From positions 1,656,001 to 1,720,000 of the forward strand of contig NZ_CP071249.1 of NCBI RefSeq assembly GCF_024499055.1: DNA of 64,000 nucleotides. Direction: 5' to 3'. This DNA is from Turicibacter bilis. GTDB lineage: Bacteria > Bacillota_I > Bacilli_A > MOL361 > Turicibacteraceae. Every line of letters starts with the position of its first letter. The stretch's first letter is position 1. Below the pieces are notes generated by a model. That model ran no database searches and was not told the origin of the DNA. It worked only from the letters and a program-made list of their open reading frames with translations. The position numbers and the translations under genes are program-made. Shown in pieces: positions 33,141 through 41,582 of the stretch.

Positions 33141-35282
33141 CAAACCAGCTCCGACTTCTGATTTGTTTAACAAACTCATACACACATCACACACTAACTT
33201 ACTCGCACACTTTTTTCTCAAACCAGCTCCGACTTCTGGTTTGTTTACCAAACTTCACACACATCACACACTAACTTACTCACACACTTTTTTTTCAAAC
33301 CAGCTCTAACTCTGATTTACTTAACAAACTCATACACACATCACACACTAACTTACTCGCACACTTTTTTTCAAACCAGCTCCGACTTCTGATTTATTTA
33401 CCAAACTTATACACAGATCACACACTAACTTACTCGCACACTTTTTTCTCAAACCAGCTCTCACTCTGATTTGTTTACCAAACTCATACACACATCACAC
33501 TAATTTATTCGCACACTTTTTCAAACCAGCTCTGACTTATGATTTGTTTACTAAACTTCACACAGATCACACACTAACTTACACACACTTTTTTCAAACC
33601 AGCTCTGACTTATGATTTGTTTACCAAACTCATACACACATCACACTAACTTACTCGCACACTTTTTCAAACCAGCTCTCACTCTGATTTGTTTACCAAA
33701 CTCATACACACATCACACTAACTTACTCGCACACTTTTTTCTCAAACCAGCTCTCACTCTGATTTACTTAACAAACTTCACACACATCACACTAACTTAC
33801 TCGCACACTTTTTTTCAAACCAGCTCCGACTTCTGGTTTGTTTACCAAACTCATACACACATCACACACTAATTTACTTTCACACTTTTTTCTCAAACCA
33901 GCTCTAACTCTGATTTACTTAACAAACTTCACACACATCACACTAACTTACTCGCACACTTTTTTTCAAACCAGCTCCAACTTCTGGTTTGTTTACCAAA
34001 CTCATACACACATCACACACTAATTTACTTTCACACTTTTTCAAACCAGCTCCGACTTCTGGTTTGTTTACCAAACTTCACACACATCACACTAACTTAC
34101 TCGCACACTTTTTTCAAACCAGCTTTCACTTCTGACTTGTTTACCAAACTTCACACACATCACACACTAACTTACACACACTTTTTTCAAACCAGCTCTC
34201 ACTCTGATTTGTTTACCAAACTCATACACACATCACACTAATTTATTCGCACACTTTTTCAAACCAGCTCTGACTTCTGATTTGTTTACCAAACTCATAC
34301 ACACATCACACTAATTTACTCACACACTTTTTCAAACCAGCTCCGACTTCTGGTTTGTTTACCAAACTCATACACACATCACACTAACTTACTCGCACAC
34401 TTTTTTTTCAAACCAGCTCTAACTCTGATTTACTTAACAAACTTCACACACATCACACTAACTTACTCGCACACTTTTTTTCAAACCAGCTCCGACTTCT
34501 GGTTTGTTTACCAAACTCATACACACATCACACACTAATTTACTTTCACACTTTTTTCTCAAACCAGCTCTAACTCTGATTTACTTAACAAACTTCACAC
34601 ACATCACACTAACTTACTCGCACACTTTTTTTCAAACCAGCTCCAACTTCTGGTTTGTTTACCAAACTCATACACACATCACACACTAATTTACTTTCAC
34701 ACTTTTTCAAACCAGCTCCGACTTCTGGTTTGTTTACCAAACTTCACACACATCACACTAACTTACTCGCACACTTTTTTCAAACCAGCTTTCACTTCTG
34801 ACTTGTTTACCAAACTTCACACACATCACACACTAACTTACACACACTTTTTTCAAACCAGCTCTCACTCTGATTTGTTTACCAAACTCATACACACATC
34901 ACACTAATTTATTCGCACACTTTTTCAAACCAGCTCTGACTTCTGATTTGTTTACCAAACTCATACACACATCACACTAATTTACTCACACACTTTTTCA
35001 AACCAGCTCCGACTTCTGGTTTGTTTACCAAACTCATACACACATCACACTAACTTACTCGCACACTTTTTTTTCAAACCAGCTCTAACTCTGATTTACT
35101 TAACAAACTTCACACACATCACACTAACTTACTCGCACACTTTTTTTCAAACCAGCTCCGACTTCTGGTTTGTTTACCAAACTCATACACACATCACACA
35201 CTAATTTACTTTCACACTTTTTCAAACCAGCTCCGACTTCTGATTTGTTTACCAAACTCATACACATATCACATACGATACT
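33140..35282. repeat. Tandem repeat array, about 29 units of about 74 bp
   Basis: Each unit reads approximately CAAACCAGCTCCGACTTC, TGGTTTGTTTACCAAACTC, ATACACACATCACACACTAA, CTTACTCGCACAC and a T5-8 tract. Cores occur at 33144, 33224, 33300, 33377, 33455, 33527 and so on to 35226, about 29 copies with spacing of 70-80 bp. Unit length varies and is not a multiple of three, so the short frames inside it are not genes. The plus strand is almost free of G outside the core. Many units can form AAACCAG/CTGGTTT hairpins. There are no unique spacers and no cas genes, so it is not CRISPR. It lies downstream of spoIIE. Confidence 0.9.
33757..35226. repeat. Two-copy 666-bp higher-order duplication inside the array
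   Basis: From about 33757 the sequence recurs 666 bp later: the block 33836-34501 and the block 34502-35167 look identical when read side by side, including rare variants such as GCTTTCACTTCTGACTTG and GCTCCAACTTC. The 666 bp equal nine units. It implies a recent unequal exchange or slippage event. Confidence 0.85.
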
Positions 35283-35454
35283 ACTTTAAGAACCCAAATA
35301 CATAGATTCTCTCTAACATTTTAATCTATGACTTCAAGTCACATGATTAAAAATTGGTATCAAAACAAACTACCCTTGCATACCGCATAAATTTCCGATT
35401 AAATTTTACCGATATATCCCCACTTTCGACATAAATTTTCAATCTATTCTATTG

Positions 35455-35492
35455 ATTAAATTCTTTACGTTGCCAGCCATAAAGAATTTAAT
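35455..35492. repeat. Perfect 13-bp inverted repeat downstream of spoIIE
   Basis: ATTAAATTCTTTA (35455-35467) and its complement (35480-35492) flank a GC-richer 12-base loop. There is no U tract, so it is not a classical terminator. A second small inverted repeat (TTGATT/AATCAA) lies about 10 bp further on. Confidence 0.5.
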
Positions 35493-35575
35493 ATAAAATA
35501 GTTGATTCTAATCAATTTAATATATCTACTACTTAATCAATAATCATTAATAAAAACAAGATTAAACCTATGGCT

Positions 35576-36736
35576 TTAAGACGCATATTGAGCTTGAGCT
35601 ACACCTTGCCGCTTATACTCAACCACTAAAACCATCATATCGTCTTTAATTTTTCCTTTATGTTTACTAACTGTTGCTTGAAGAATATTTTTTGCTATAT
35701 TTTTGGGGGATTTCCCCATTTGATTTAATATGACTTGTTCTAATTCCTTTATATCTGGATACTGCTCTACAATACCATCGCTACACATGAGTAGCACATC
35801 ATCTTCTTCTAAACTTAACGTTACATGATCAACTTCTTGATCACTCATGACGCCAACTGGAAGTTGAGCCAAATTAATTAATTCAATTTGATGATTTCGT
35901 ACAAGAAACGTAGGTGTCGCTCCTTTTTTGTAAAAAGTCGCCCGCTGACGTTCCCGGTCAATCATACAAATATCTAACGAAAAAAATCTTTCGTTCGCAT
36001 TGGAATGTTGTTTTAATTGCTGTAAGGTTTGAATGGCTGTTTTAATTGGAATATTAAAACTTAGCAAACATTTCAAAATTTTTAAAGCTTCTGAGCTCTC
36101 TTTGTGAGCCAGCTCGCCATTTCCCATTCCATCACTAATTGCAATAAACGTTTGACCATTTGTGAAATTCTCATAGATATAACTATCACCTGAAATTTTA
36201 TTTCCATCTTTCCCAACATAAGAAACCGCATGATCAATTTTAAACATATTAGAGGAATAGACTTTTATTTTAGTTTGTTTGCCCTTCGTTTTCTCAACAA
36301 TCAATCGAAGTGGTTCATTCGTAATACTTTCAAGTATTGCTTGAATGGACAACAACGTTAATTCCTTCGGGGGCGAATTTATAACTAAATCCATCTTAAT
36401 GAGTCTAGGATAAAGACTCTTAATCTTAATATCCGAACACCTCACGTGAATTCTTGCTAATTCTTCTTTAATTCGATTAAACTGTAATTCAAAGTCATGA
36501 CGATCATACATCATCGATTGCATCATATTATCAATAGCTAATCCAATACAATCAAGAATCACATCGACTCTGATTAATTGACCTTTGCCAATAAACGAAC
36601 GTAGTGATTTCACTAACTGTTGAAAATTCACTAGTTGGTTAAAGAGTTGACTAATCGTATAGATGTTTAATCTATCTCTTGTCTCTCTCTTTGGCTTAGG
36701 CGAAAATGTTTGTTTCATTTTCGTTACGAGTTCCAT
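35576..36736 (-). CDS. spoIIE: SpoIIE-type PP2C phosphatase lacking the membrane domain
   Basis: 386 residues against about 827 in Bacillus subtilis. The C-terminal PP2C domain is intact and typical: KISGDSYIYENF, the hallmark AISDGMGNGELAHKESSEAL (about 197-216), LLMCSDGIVEQYP and KDDMMVLVVEY with the metal-binding aspartates. The first about 170 residues match the region just before the phosphatase; no membrane segment precedes them. SpoIIE dephosphorylates SpoIIAA to activate sigma F in the forespore and, through its membrane part, sits at the asymmetric septum. AGGAGGAG before the ATG makes this the real start. The upstream 360 bp encodes no membrane domain on this strand. Confidence 0.85.
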   Translation of the reverse strand: MELVTKMKQTFSPKPKRETRDRLNIYTISQLFNQLVNFQQLVKSLRSFIGKGQLIRVDVILDCIGLAIDNMMQSMMYDRHDFELQFNRIKEELARIHVRCSDIKIKSLYPRLIKMDLVINSPPKELTLLSIQAILESITNEPLRLIVEKTKGKQTKIKVYSSNMFKIDHAVSYVGKDGNKISGDSYIYENFTNGQTFIAISDGMGNGELAHKESSEALKILKCLLSFNIPIKTAIQTLQQLKQHSNANERFFSLDICMIDRERQRATFYKKGATPTFLVRNHQIELINLAQLPVGVMSDQEVDHVTLSLEEDDVLLMCSDGIVEQYPDIKELEQVILNQMGKSPKNIAKNILQATVSKHKGKIKDDMMVLVVEYKRQGVAQAQYAS

Positions 36737-37055
36737 TCTTCTCTCCTCCTAATGACCTTAACTAATTGCTCCCTCCCCCGGGCTCAATTTGTAAGCCTAT
36801 ATTACCATCCGTCTAGTAGAGAATTTGTCACTTTATTGGAAGCATTTAAACTTTCGAAAGACACATTTTTTACATCTTCGGCACATCTATTAAAAAAATT
36901 CCAGCCTTTCTACCTCGTTTTACAGCACTCGGCAGTAATTGATGTCAAAACAATTGAAACCTTTTAAGGAAAGATGAATAAAAATTCATTCACGAACATA
37001 TAATACATGTTTAATCTTTATTAAAATTGTGATGTTGTAGCAAATTGTAGATAAA
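36737..37055. other. Intergenic region upstream of the spoIIE-type gene
   Basis: About 320 bp without a supported gene. The minus strand has TTTTGACA (near 36945) followed after 20 bp by TAAAAC, a widely spaced promoter shape like those of Spo0A-activated genes, but no convincing Spo0A box was found. A very short CxxC-rich frame (MCRRCKKCVF) is probably chance. Confidence 0.3.
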
Positions 37056-37091
37056 ACAAAAAGGCCAATCTAAATTGATTGACCTTTTTTG
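37056..37091 (-). terminator. Terminator of the MATE transporter gene
   Basis: AAGGCCAATC pairs with GATTGACCTT (one mismatch), with A-rich and T-rich flanks, directly after the gene. Confidence 0.65.
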
Positions 37092-37095
37092 CTAA

Positions 37096-38421
37096 CTAGA
37101 TAACGGCTTTCCCTCGCCATCCACCACGTTTCCATCTAATATAGAAAATCACCGCACGTACACACTCATCAAGTGCCATCGCCATCCAAATTCCTACTAA
37201 TCCCCAATCTAAAACAATTCCGAACACATAAGAAAGTAACGTTGCTACTCCCCACATCGATAACACACTAATAAAGACTGGATATTGCGTATCACCTGCC
37301 GCTTGCATCCCACGAATAATCACAATATTCACTGCACGACCAAGCTCTAAGAAAATTTCAATAAATGTAATCGTCTTTAATAAAGATAAAACATCTGGAT
37401 TTTTTGTGAAGATTCCAAAAATATGATCACTTAATAAAAAGACACTGGTTGAAATAATTAATGTAATAATCATTGTAGGACGTAAAGTTTTTAAACTACG
37501 TTTATACGCAGCATCTTCTTCACGCGCTCCCACTAGATGACCAATAATAATTTGATTGGCTTGGCCAACAGCTGAAGAATATAAATATGATAGCCATGCA
37601 ATCATATTCGCATAGACGCGAGCTGTAATGACTGCTGTTCCTAACATATTTACACACATTAAAATAACCATCTGCGAAAAATTGTACATGACACTTTCTC
37701 CACCGGCAGGTACACCAATGCGCAATAATTGCTTAAGCGTCTCTTTCGGGAAGGGGCGCAAATATTTTAAATGTAATTCCCCTTCAATACGTTTCGAAAA
37801 TAAACGATAAACTAAAATTACTCCAATGAAACGACTAAAGACACTAGAAATGGCAATCCCCATAATGCCCATTGAATTTAACAATATGGCGTTGCCAATA
37901 ATATTTAAGACATTCACGATGACCGAGATATACATCCCCTGCTTCATCAATCCATTACTTCTAAAAATCGCTGAGAAACTCATAAATAGTGCCTGTAAGA
38001 AAACTAACCCACCTACAATATTTAAATAAACTTGTGCATCTGCATGTAATTCAACAGGCATCTTCAAGGCATTAAATAAAGCGTCACTTCCAAAGAATAA
38101 CCCTGCACTAATGATAGCACTAAAAATTAAATTCGTAAAAATTCCAACCGTATAAATCTCTGAGACCTTCTCTTTATTTTTTGAACCTAAATACTGTGTG
38201 ACCATAATCGTAATAGCCATCGTCACAATACTAAACGTAATCGTTACAAAGTTCATAATCGTATTTACATTTCCGATAGCTGCCACAGCATTTTCAGAAT
38301 ATTGACTCATCATCATCTGATCAACATTTCCAACAAGCATCTGTAAAACAAGCTCGATGAAAATTGGCCATGTTAATTTAAATAACAAGCCTTTATCATT
38401 CATATTTAATGTTTGACCCAT
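37096..38421 (-). CDS. MATE-family efflux transporter
   Basis: About 441 residues, twelve membrane segments in two repeats. It uses an ion gradient to export drugs or metabolites. Family features include LTWPIFIELVLQMLVGNVDQMMMSQYSENAVAAIG in the first helices, VTQYLGSKNKEKVSEIY, and the second-repeat GVPAGGESVMYNFSQM and GHLVGAREEDAAY. ATG 38421 has AAGGAG six bases upstream; the frame extends to 38472 without a site. It is inserted between yabR and spoIIE, which are neighbours in Bacillus. Confidence 0.92.
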   Translation of the reverse strand: MGQTLNMNDKGLLFKLTWPIFIELVLQMLVGNVDQMMMSQYSENAVAAIGNVNTIMNFVTITFSIVTMAITIMVTQYLGSKNKEKVSEIYTVGIFTNLIFSAIISAGLFFGSDALFNALKMPVELHADAQVYLNIVGGLVFLQALFMSFSAIFRSNGLMKQGMYISVIVNVLNIIGNAILLNSMGIMGIAISSVFSRFIGVILVYRLFSKRIEGELHLKYLRPFPKETLKQLLRIGVPAGGESVMYNFSQMVILMCVNMLGTAVITARVYANMIAWLSYLYSSAVGQANQIIIGHLVGAREEDAAYKRSLKTLRPTMIITLIISTSVFLLSDHIFGIFTKNPDVLSLLKTITFIEIFLELGRAVNIVIIRGMQAAGDTQYPVFISVLSMWGVATLLSYVFGIVLDWGLVGIWMAMALDECVRAVIFYIRWKRGGWRGKAVI

Positions 38422-38570
38422 TTTATTCTCCTTATAATTAACTAAATTTTTGCACCTCAAAAAAGACAACAATGGATTTTAACATCTATCTTGCATAAAG
38501 TAAATATTTTTTATTCCCTGAGACTTTCCATCAAAACATCTAAACGCCTCTGAGTACTTCTTTACATAAC

Positions 38571-38601
38571 CCAAAAAAACCATCCGAAATTGGATGGTTT
38601 T
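38571..38601 (-). terminator. Terminator after yabR
   Basis: AACCATCC (38578-38585) pairs with GGATGGTT (38592-38599) with a U7 tail on the minus strand. It ends the yabP-yabQ-divIC-yabR operon before the MATE gene. Confidence 0.8.
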
Positions 38602-38632
38602 AGAATATATATACTAAACAAGTGTCGCTTAA

Positions 38633-38989
38633 TTAGTTAGAACGACGACGTTGTGTTTTCATGTTCTTTTTAAGAGCCGATTGTTTTTCATCGCTATCTT
38701 TTAAGAAATTAGTGATTGCTTTATCTAGGTCTAAAGCTGGACGAGCTGGCTTTTCTGGGCGAGCTGGTTTCATTGAAAGGTTAATTTTCCCTTCTGGTGT
38801 CACCTCTTTAACGCGCACAGTTACTTCTTGACCCACGCTGACAACATCTTCAACTTTTTCTACGAATTTTTCAGATAACTCACTAATGTGTACAAGTCCT
38901 GATTTTCCATTTTCTAATTCCACAAATGCACCGAACTTCTTCACACTCGTGATTTTACCATTTAACTTTTGACCAGCTGTGATTGACAT
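38633..38989 (-). CDS. yabR: S1-domain RNA-binding protein (YabR)
   Basis: 118 residues. An S1 motif fills residues 1-70: GQKLNGKITSVKKFGAFVEL, KSGLVHISELSEKFVEKVEDVV, GQEVTVRVKEV and GKINLSMKP. A Pro/Lys-rich linker and a basic tail (KKNMKTQRRRSN) follow, which may add RNA affinity. It lies just downstream of divIC as in Bacillus subtilis. Cellular targets are unknown. Confidence 0.92.
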   Translation of the reverse strand: MSITAGQKLNGKITSVKKFGAFVELENGKSGLVHISELSEKFVEKVEDVVSVGQEVTVRVKEVTPEGKINLSMKPARPEKPARPALDLDKAITNFLKDSDEKQSALKKNMKTQRRRSN

Positions 38990-39035
38990 AAAAATCGACA
39001 GTCCTCCTCATAAATTTTTTATAATTTTAATTTAA

Positions 39036-39374
39036 TTATTCTTGTTCTTTTGGAAGCTTAAATAATATTTCGCCTTCCTCAGATTTGAAATACTTCTCGC
39101 GTGCAAGCTTAGCAATATAATCTTCATTTTCAAGTTTGCTTATTTCATTGCGATAATATTCCTGTTTTGCGATTAACTCATCATATTGTTGTTGGTATGC
39201 GGCTAAATTTTCTTTAGCTTCAGTAAGTTTAGCTAGACGTCCTGTGTACATAAAAGCTCCCGCTACGATAAAGAATCCTATTAAAAGACTCATCGTTAAA
39301 GCACGACGATAGAGCAATTGTCTTCTTCTTTTTCTATTCTTCTTCTGTATTAAGGTTAGTTTTCTTTTTGCCAC
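39036..39374 (-). CDS. divIC: Septum formation initiator DivIC (FtsB family)
   Basis: 112 residues. A bitopic division protein that forms a complex with FtsL and DivIB at the septum. A strongly basic cytoplasmic N-terminus (KKNRKRRRQLLYRRA) precedes one membrane segment (MSLLIGFFIVAGAFMYTG) and an extracellular coiled coil (AKENLAAYQQQYDELIAKQEYY...), ending with the family stretch YIAKLAREKYFKSEEGEILFKLP. The start codon is GTG with AAGGAGAG five bases upstream. It overlaps the yabQ coding region by 41 bp. Confidence 0.93.
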   Translation of the reverse strand: MAKRKLTLIQKKNRKRRRQLLYRRALTMSLLIGFFIVAGAFMYTGRLAKLTEAKENLAAYQQQYDELIAKQEYYRNEISKLENEDYIAKLAREKYFKSEEGEILFKLPKEQE

Positions 39375-39858
39375 GTCGTCTCTCCTTCTTCTTACTTGAC
39401 ATCCATTTTCCCAATTTAGCTAAAGGCGTATAAAATAAAAGCTTTAAGATTCTAAGAAACAACATTATTATATCAGAAACAAGCTTGTAAATAAACATAA
39501 TGGGTGAAATTACTAAGATATTCACTACTTTTTTTATAAAGTGTGCAATTGTGAATAAACTTTCTCCTAGCATTTCTAGATCACGATGCAGTGGTTGTTT
39601 TAAGAATTTAAAGTAAATGATAGCTCCAACAATTAAGAAAATTAAAATGTACAGATGAAAGATACCTTCATTGACATTATATATATAAACAAAAGTGAGG
39701 GGCACTTGAATTAACCAATATAAAATAATAATGGCCCATTGCATGTAATAATTAAAGAAAATCTCCTTTACGATGCAAACAAAATCTAATGTCACACCAA
39801 TAAAAATTCCATACAATAGGACATGAATCATGAATTGAAACTGAACTGATAAACTCAT
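39334..39858 (-). CDS. yabQ: Spore cortex membrane protein YabQ
   Basis: 174 residues. Required for spore cortex formation in Bacillus. Four to five membrane segments (FMIHVLLYGIFIGVTLDFVCIV, WAIIILYWLIQVPLTFVYIYN, LYILIFLIVGAIIYFKFL, VVNILVISPIMFIYK) end in a lysine/arginine-rich tail (SSKKKERRRGKKKTN). The first helix with GxxxGxxxDF is typical. It abuts yabP by a one-base stop/start overlap at 39858 and overlaps divIC at the other end, so these three genes are translationally coupled. Confidence 0.9.
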   Translation of the reverse strand: MSLSVQFQFMIHVLLYGIFIGVTLDFVCIVKEIFFNYYMQWAIIILYWLIQVPLTFVYIYNVNEGIFHLYILIFLIVGAIIYFKFLKQPLHRDLEMLGESLFTIAHFIKKVVNILVISPIMFIYKLVSDIIMLFLRILKLLFYTPLAKLGKWMSSKKKERRRGKKKTNLNTEEE

Positions 39859-40175
39859 TATTTAAATAATTTGCTAAAGATTCCTTTTGAGTCTTCACCA
39901 ACCATGCCAAAATCATCATATTCATAACCAGTGATATACCCAATAATCGATAGCTCTCCTTTTTCAAGATCTAGATTTTTAAGCTCTAAATCCATACCCC
40001 TCACCGTTAAAATCCCCATTGTTGTGTCAATCGTAAATAACTCGCTATCAAAGCTTAATAACTTCTTAATACCAGTGACATCCATCAATTTACGCTCCTT
40101 CATTGACACTTGATGATAACCTAATAGTGTGCTTGGTTTTTGCTTCATATAAGACTCTTTCTCATAAATGTTCAT
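39858..40175 (-). CDS. yabP: Sporulation protein YabP (YabP/YqfC family)
   Basis: 105 residues. Needed for spore cortex assembly in the mother cell. The beta-rich YabP fold is visible: RKLMDVTGIKKLLSFDSELFTIDTTMGILTVRGMDLELKNLDLEKGELSIIGYITGYEYDD, given here in separate parts as MDVTGIKKLLSFDSE and GILTVRGMDLEL, then GELSIIGYITGYEYDD. The first gene of yabP-yabQ-divIC-yabR; a sigma-E-like promoter lies 35-65 bp upstream. Confidence 0.92.
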   Translation of the reverse strand: MNIYEKESYMKQKPSTLLGYHQVSMKERKLMDVTGIKKLLSFDSELFTIDTTMGILTVRGMDLELKNLDLEKGELSIIGYITGYEYDDFGMVGEDSKGIFSKLFK

Positions 40176-40209
40176 ATTCTCTTCCCTCCGTTATCTGTTT
40201 TATCACTAG

Positions 40210-40239
40210 AACTTATGATTGCTCTAATTTAAATATAAC
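40210..40239 (-). promoter_or_regulatory. Candidate sigma-E promoter for yabP
   Basis: Minus-strand GTTATATT (40239-40232), 14-bp spacer, CATAAGTT (40217-40210). It fits the Bacillus sigma-E pattern (ATATT, 14-15 bp, CATACAnT) with two deviations in the -10. In Bacillus, yabP and yabQ are expressed by sigma E. Confidence 0.5.
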
Positions 40240-40347
40240 TTCGAGTCGAGAAACACATTGTTTCTACCTTATATTTTATGATTTTGCGCTACAACTTGTT
40301 CACTAAAACGACTTGATTTCATCATATTTTTATCCCCCTTGTCGTTA

Positions 40348-41088
40348 TCAGGCATCAAGATGACGAATTAATCTTTTTATTAAGTAGCCAATGATTATCT
40401 CAAAAAACATAACTAATAGGATCAGCACAATTGTCCAAGCAAAGACAGCTGGCATATTTAAATACGTCTTTTCATAGTTTAATTGTTGGCCAATTCCAAC
40501 CTGACTTTGTCCCATAACCTCAGCCATGACCATCACTTTAAAAGACAACCCAATAGTAGCCTGAACCCCACTACTCAGTATTTTTAAAAGTTGTGGATAA
40601 TATAGGGCCTTAAATGTTTCAAAATGAGTGGCTCCAAATAACAAACAAACGTCCAACAAATCAGGATCAATATCATTCATAGCTCCTCCTATTAATTCAT
40701 ACAACAGTGGAAAGATAACGAGCGCCATAATCATAATTGGCCCCAAGTCACGACCAAACCAAATCAATAAAATAATCGTCACAGAAATCGTAGGCACCGT
40801 CCGTAAAAAGGTCACTATCGGAGACAATAGCAGTCGGATGATTTTAAAATACCCAGAAAACACACCTAGTATCAAACTAATGATAAAAACACAGCTAAAC
40901 GTCATCATCGTCCTCACTAACGTTGCCCAAATAATACTCACAAAAGAAGAACTAAAAATAATTCGGTATAACTCAGTAAAAATCAACAAGATAGAAGGTA
41001 AAATAATAGGTTTATCTACTATCTCGACTGCTAACTCATAACCAACCATTACCCCTACAATAATTAACAGACTATACCGATTCATCAC
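40348..41088 (-). CDS. ABC transporter permease, SsuC/TauC type
   Basis: 246 residues, six membrane segments. The coupling-loop motif is clear: VPTISVTIILLIWFGRDLGP in the middle and LIGGAMNDIDPDLLDVCLLFGATHFETFKALYYP as the EAA-like loop, given here as LLFGATHFETFKALYYP. It belongs to the nitrate/taurine/sulfonate/thiamine-precursor import class. A matching lipoprotein gene lies 494 bp upstream on the same strand, but no ATP-binding subunit gene occurs on either side, so the motor must be encoded elsewhere or shared. It sits between yabP and yabO, which are adjacent in Bacillus. Confidence 0.88.
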   Translation of the reverse strand: MMNRYSLLIIVGVMVGYELAVEIVDKPIILPSILLIFTELYRIIFSSSFVSIIWATLVRTMMTFSCVFIISLILGVFSGYFKIIRLLLSPIVTFLRTVPTISVTIILLIWFGRDLGPIMIMALVIFPLLYELIGGAMNDIDPDLLDVCLLFGATHFETFKALYYPQLLKILSSGVQATIGLSFKVMVMAEVMGQSQVGIGQQLNYEKTYLNMPAVFAWTIVLILLVMFFEIIIGYLIKRLIRHLDA

Positions 41089-41317
41089 ACTTCCTCCCTT
41101 ATTTAATCTTACGGATGAAAAAGATAACTTATGTTAGATTATCTAAACTCTATGCTATAATGCGCTTGGATTATGAAGTATTGTATAAAAATTATTGAGG
41201 TGATTTTTACACTCATCGAAATGTTGTGTGTTTGATGTTTATTAATCATCTTTTTAATATATGTTTACCGCGCTATTAGACTTGGATTTTTTCTACTAAA
41301 ATAAACATTTCACAAAC

Positions 41318-41354
41318 AAAAATAGGTCATCTGACATAGATGACCTATTTTTTA
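41318..41354. terminator. Bidirectional terminator upstream of the permease gene
   Basis: AAATAGGTCATC pairs perfectly with GATGACCTATTT around TGACATA, with A and T flanks. Confidence 0.85.
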
Positions 41355-41364
41355 TAGATTTATC

Positions 41365-41547
41365 ATAAAAAAGCACTTAAAGAATACCTTCAAACTGAAT
41401 TCACAAAAGTGATTCTCTCTAGAATCGACGTTAAGTTAGACAACAGAATAAAGTGTATCTTTAAGTGTTTAATGACAATTACTTGGCAGGTGGTCTTTCC
41501 CCTGCTCTCTTTGTCGGCTACCAAACCGAGATTCAAGTAACTATCCT
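41365..41547 (-). ncRNA. Candidate structured RNA between transporter genes, about 180 nt
   Basis: On the minus strand TTACTTG (41540-41534) pairs with CAAGTAA (41485-41479), closing a three-way junction. Its arms are TCGG/CCGA (41529-41526 with 41517-41514) and GCAGG/CCTGC (41505-41501 with 41490-41486). A second long hairpin follows: CACTTAAAGATAC (41467-41455) pairs with GTATTCTTTAAGTGC (41387-41373) and ends in six U. A TATTAT at 41555-41550 could be its -10. The three-way junction plus terminator resembles a riboswitch leader or small RNA. No known aptamer consensus was recognised. Confidence 0.5.
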
Positions 41548-41582
41548 TTATAATATATGCACTTCAAATTAAAATATACTAC

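Noticed and set aside
33612..35200. Plus-strand frames of 61-86 codons inside the tandem array, two of them identical
   Set aside because: They arise from the repeats, have no ribosome binding site, and unit length is not a multiple of three, so the frame is not kept along the array.
33140..35282. CRISPR array
   Set aside because: Units of about 74 bp are contiguous with no unique spacers, and there are no cas genes in the window.
35455..35492. spoIIE terminator
   Set aside because: The 13-bp inverted repeat has no U tract in either direction; listed only as an inverted repeat.
36710..36967. 85-codon plus-strand frame overlapping the spoIIE start
   Set aside because: It overlaps the well-supported spoIIE start and ribosome binding site on the other strand and lacks its own.
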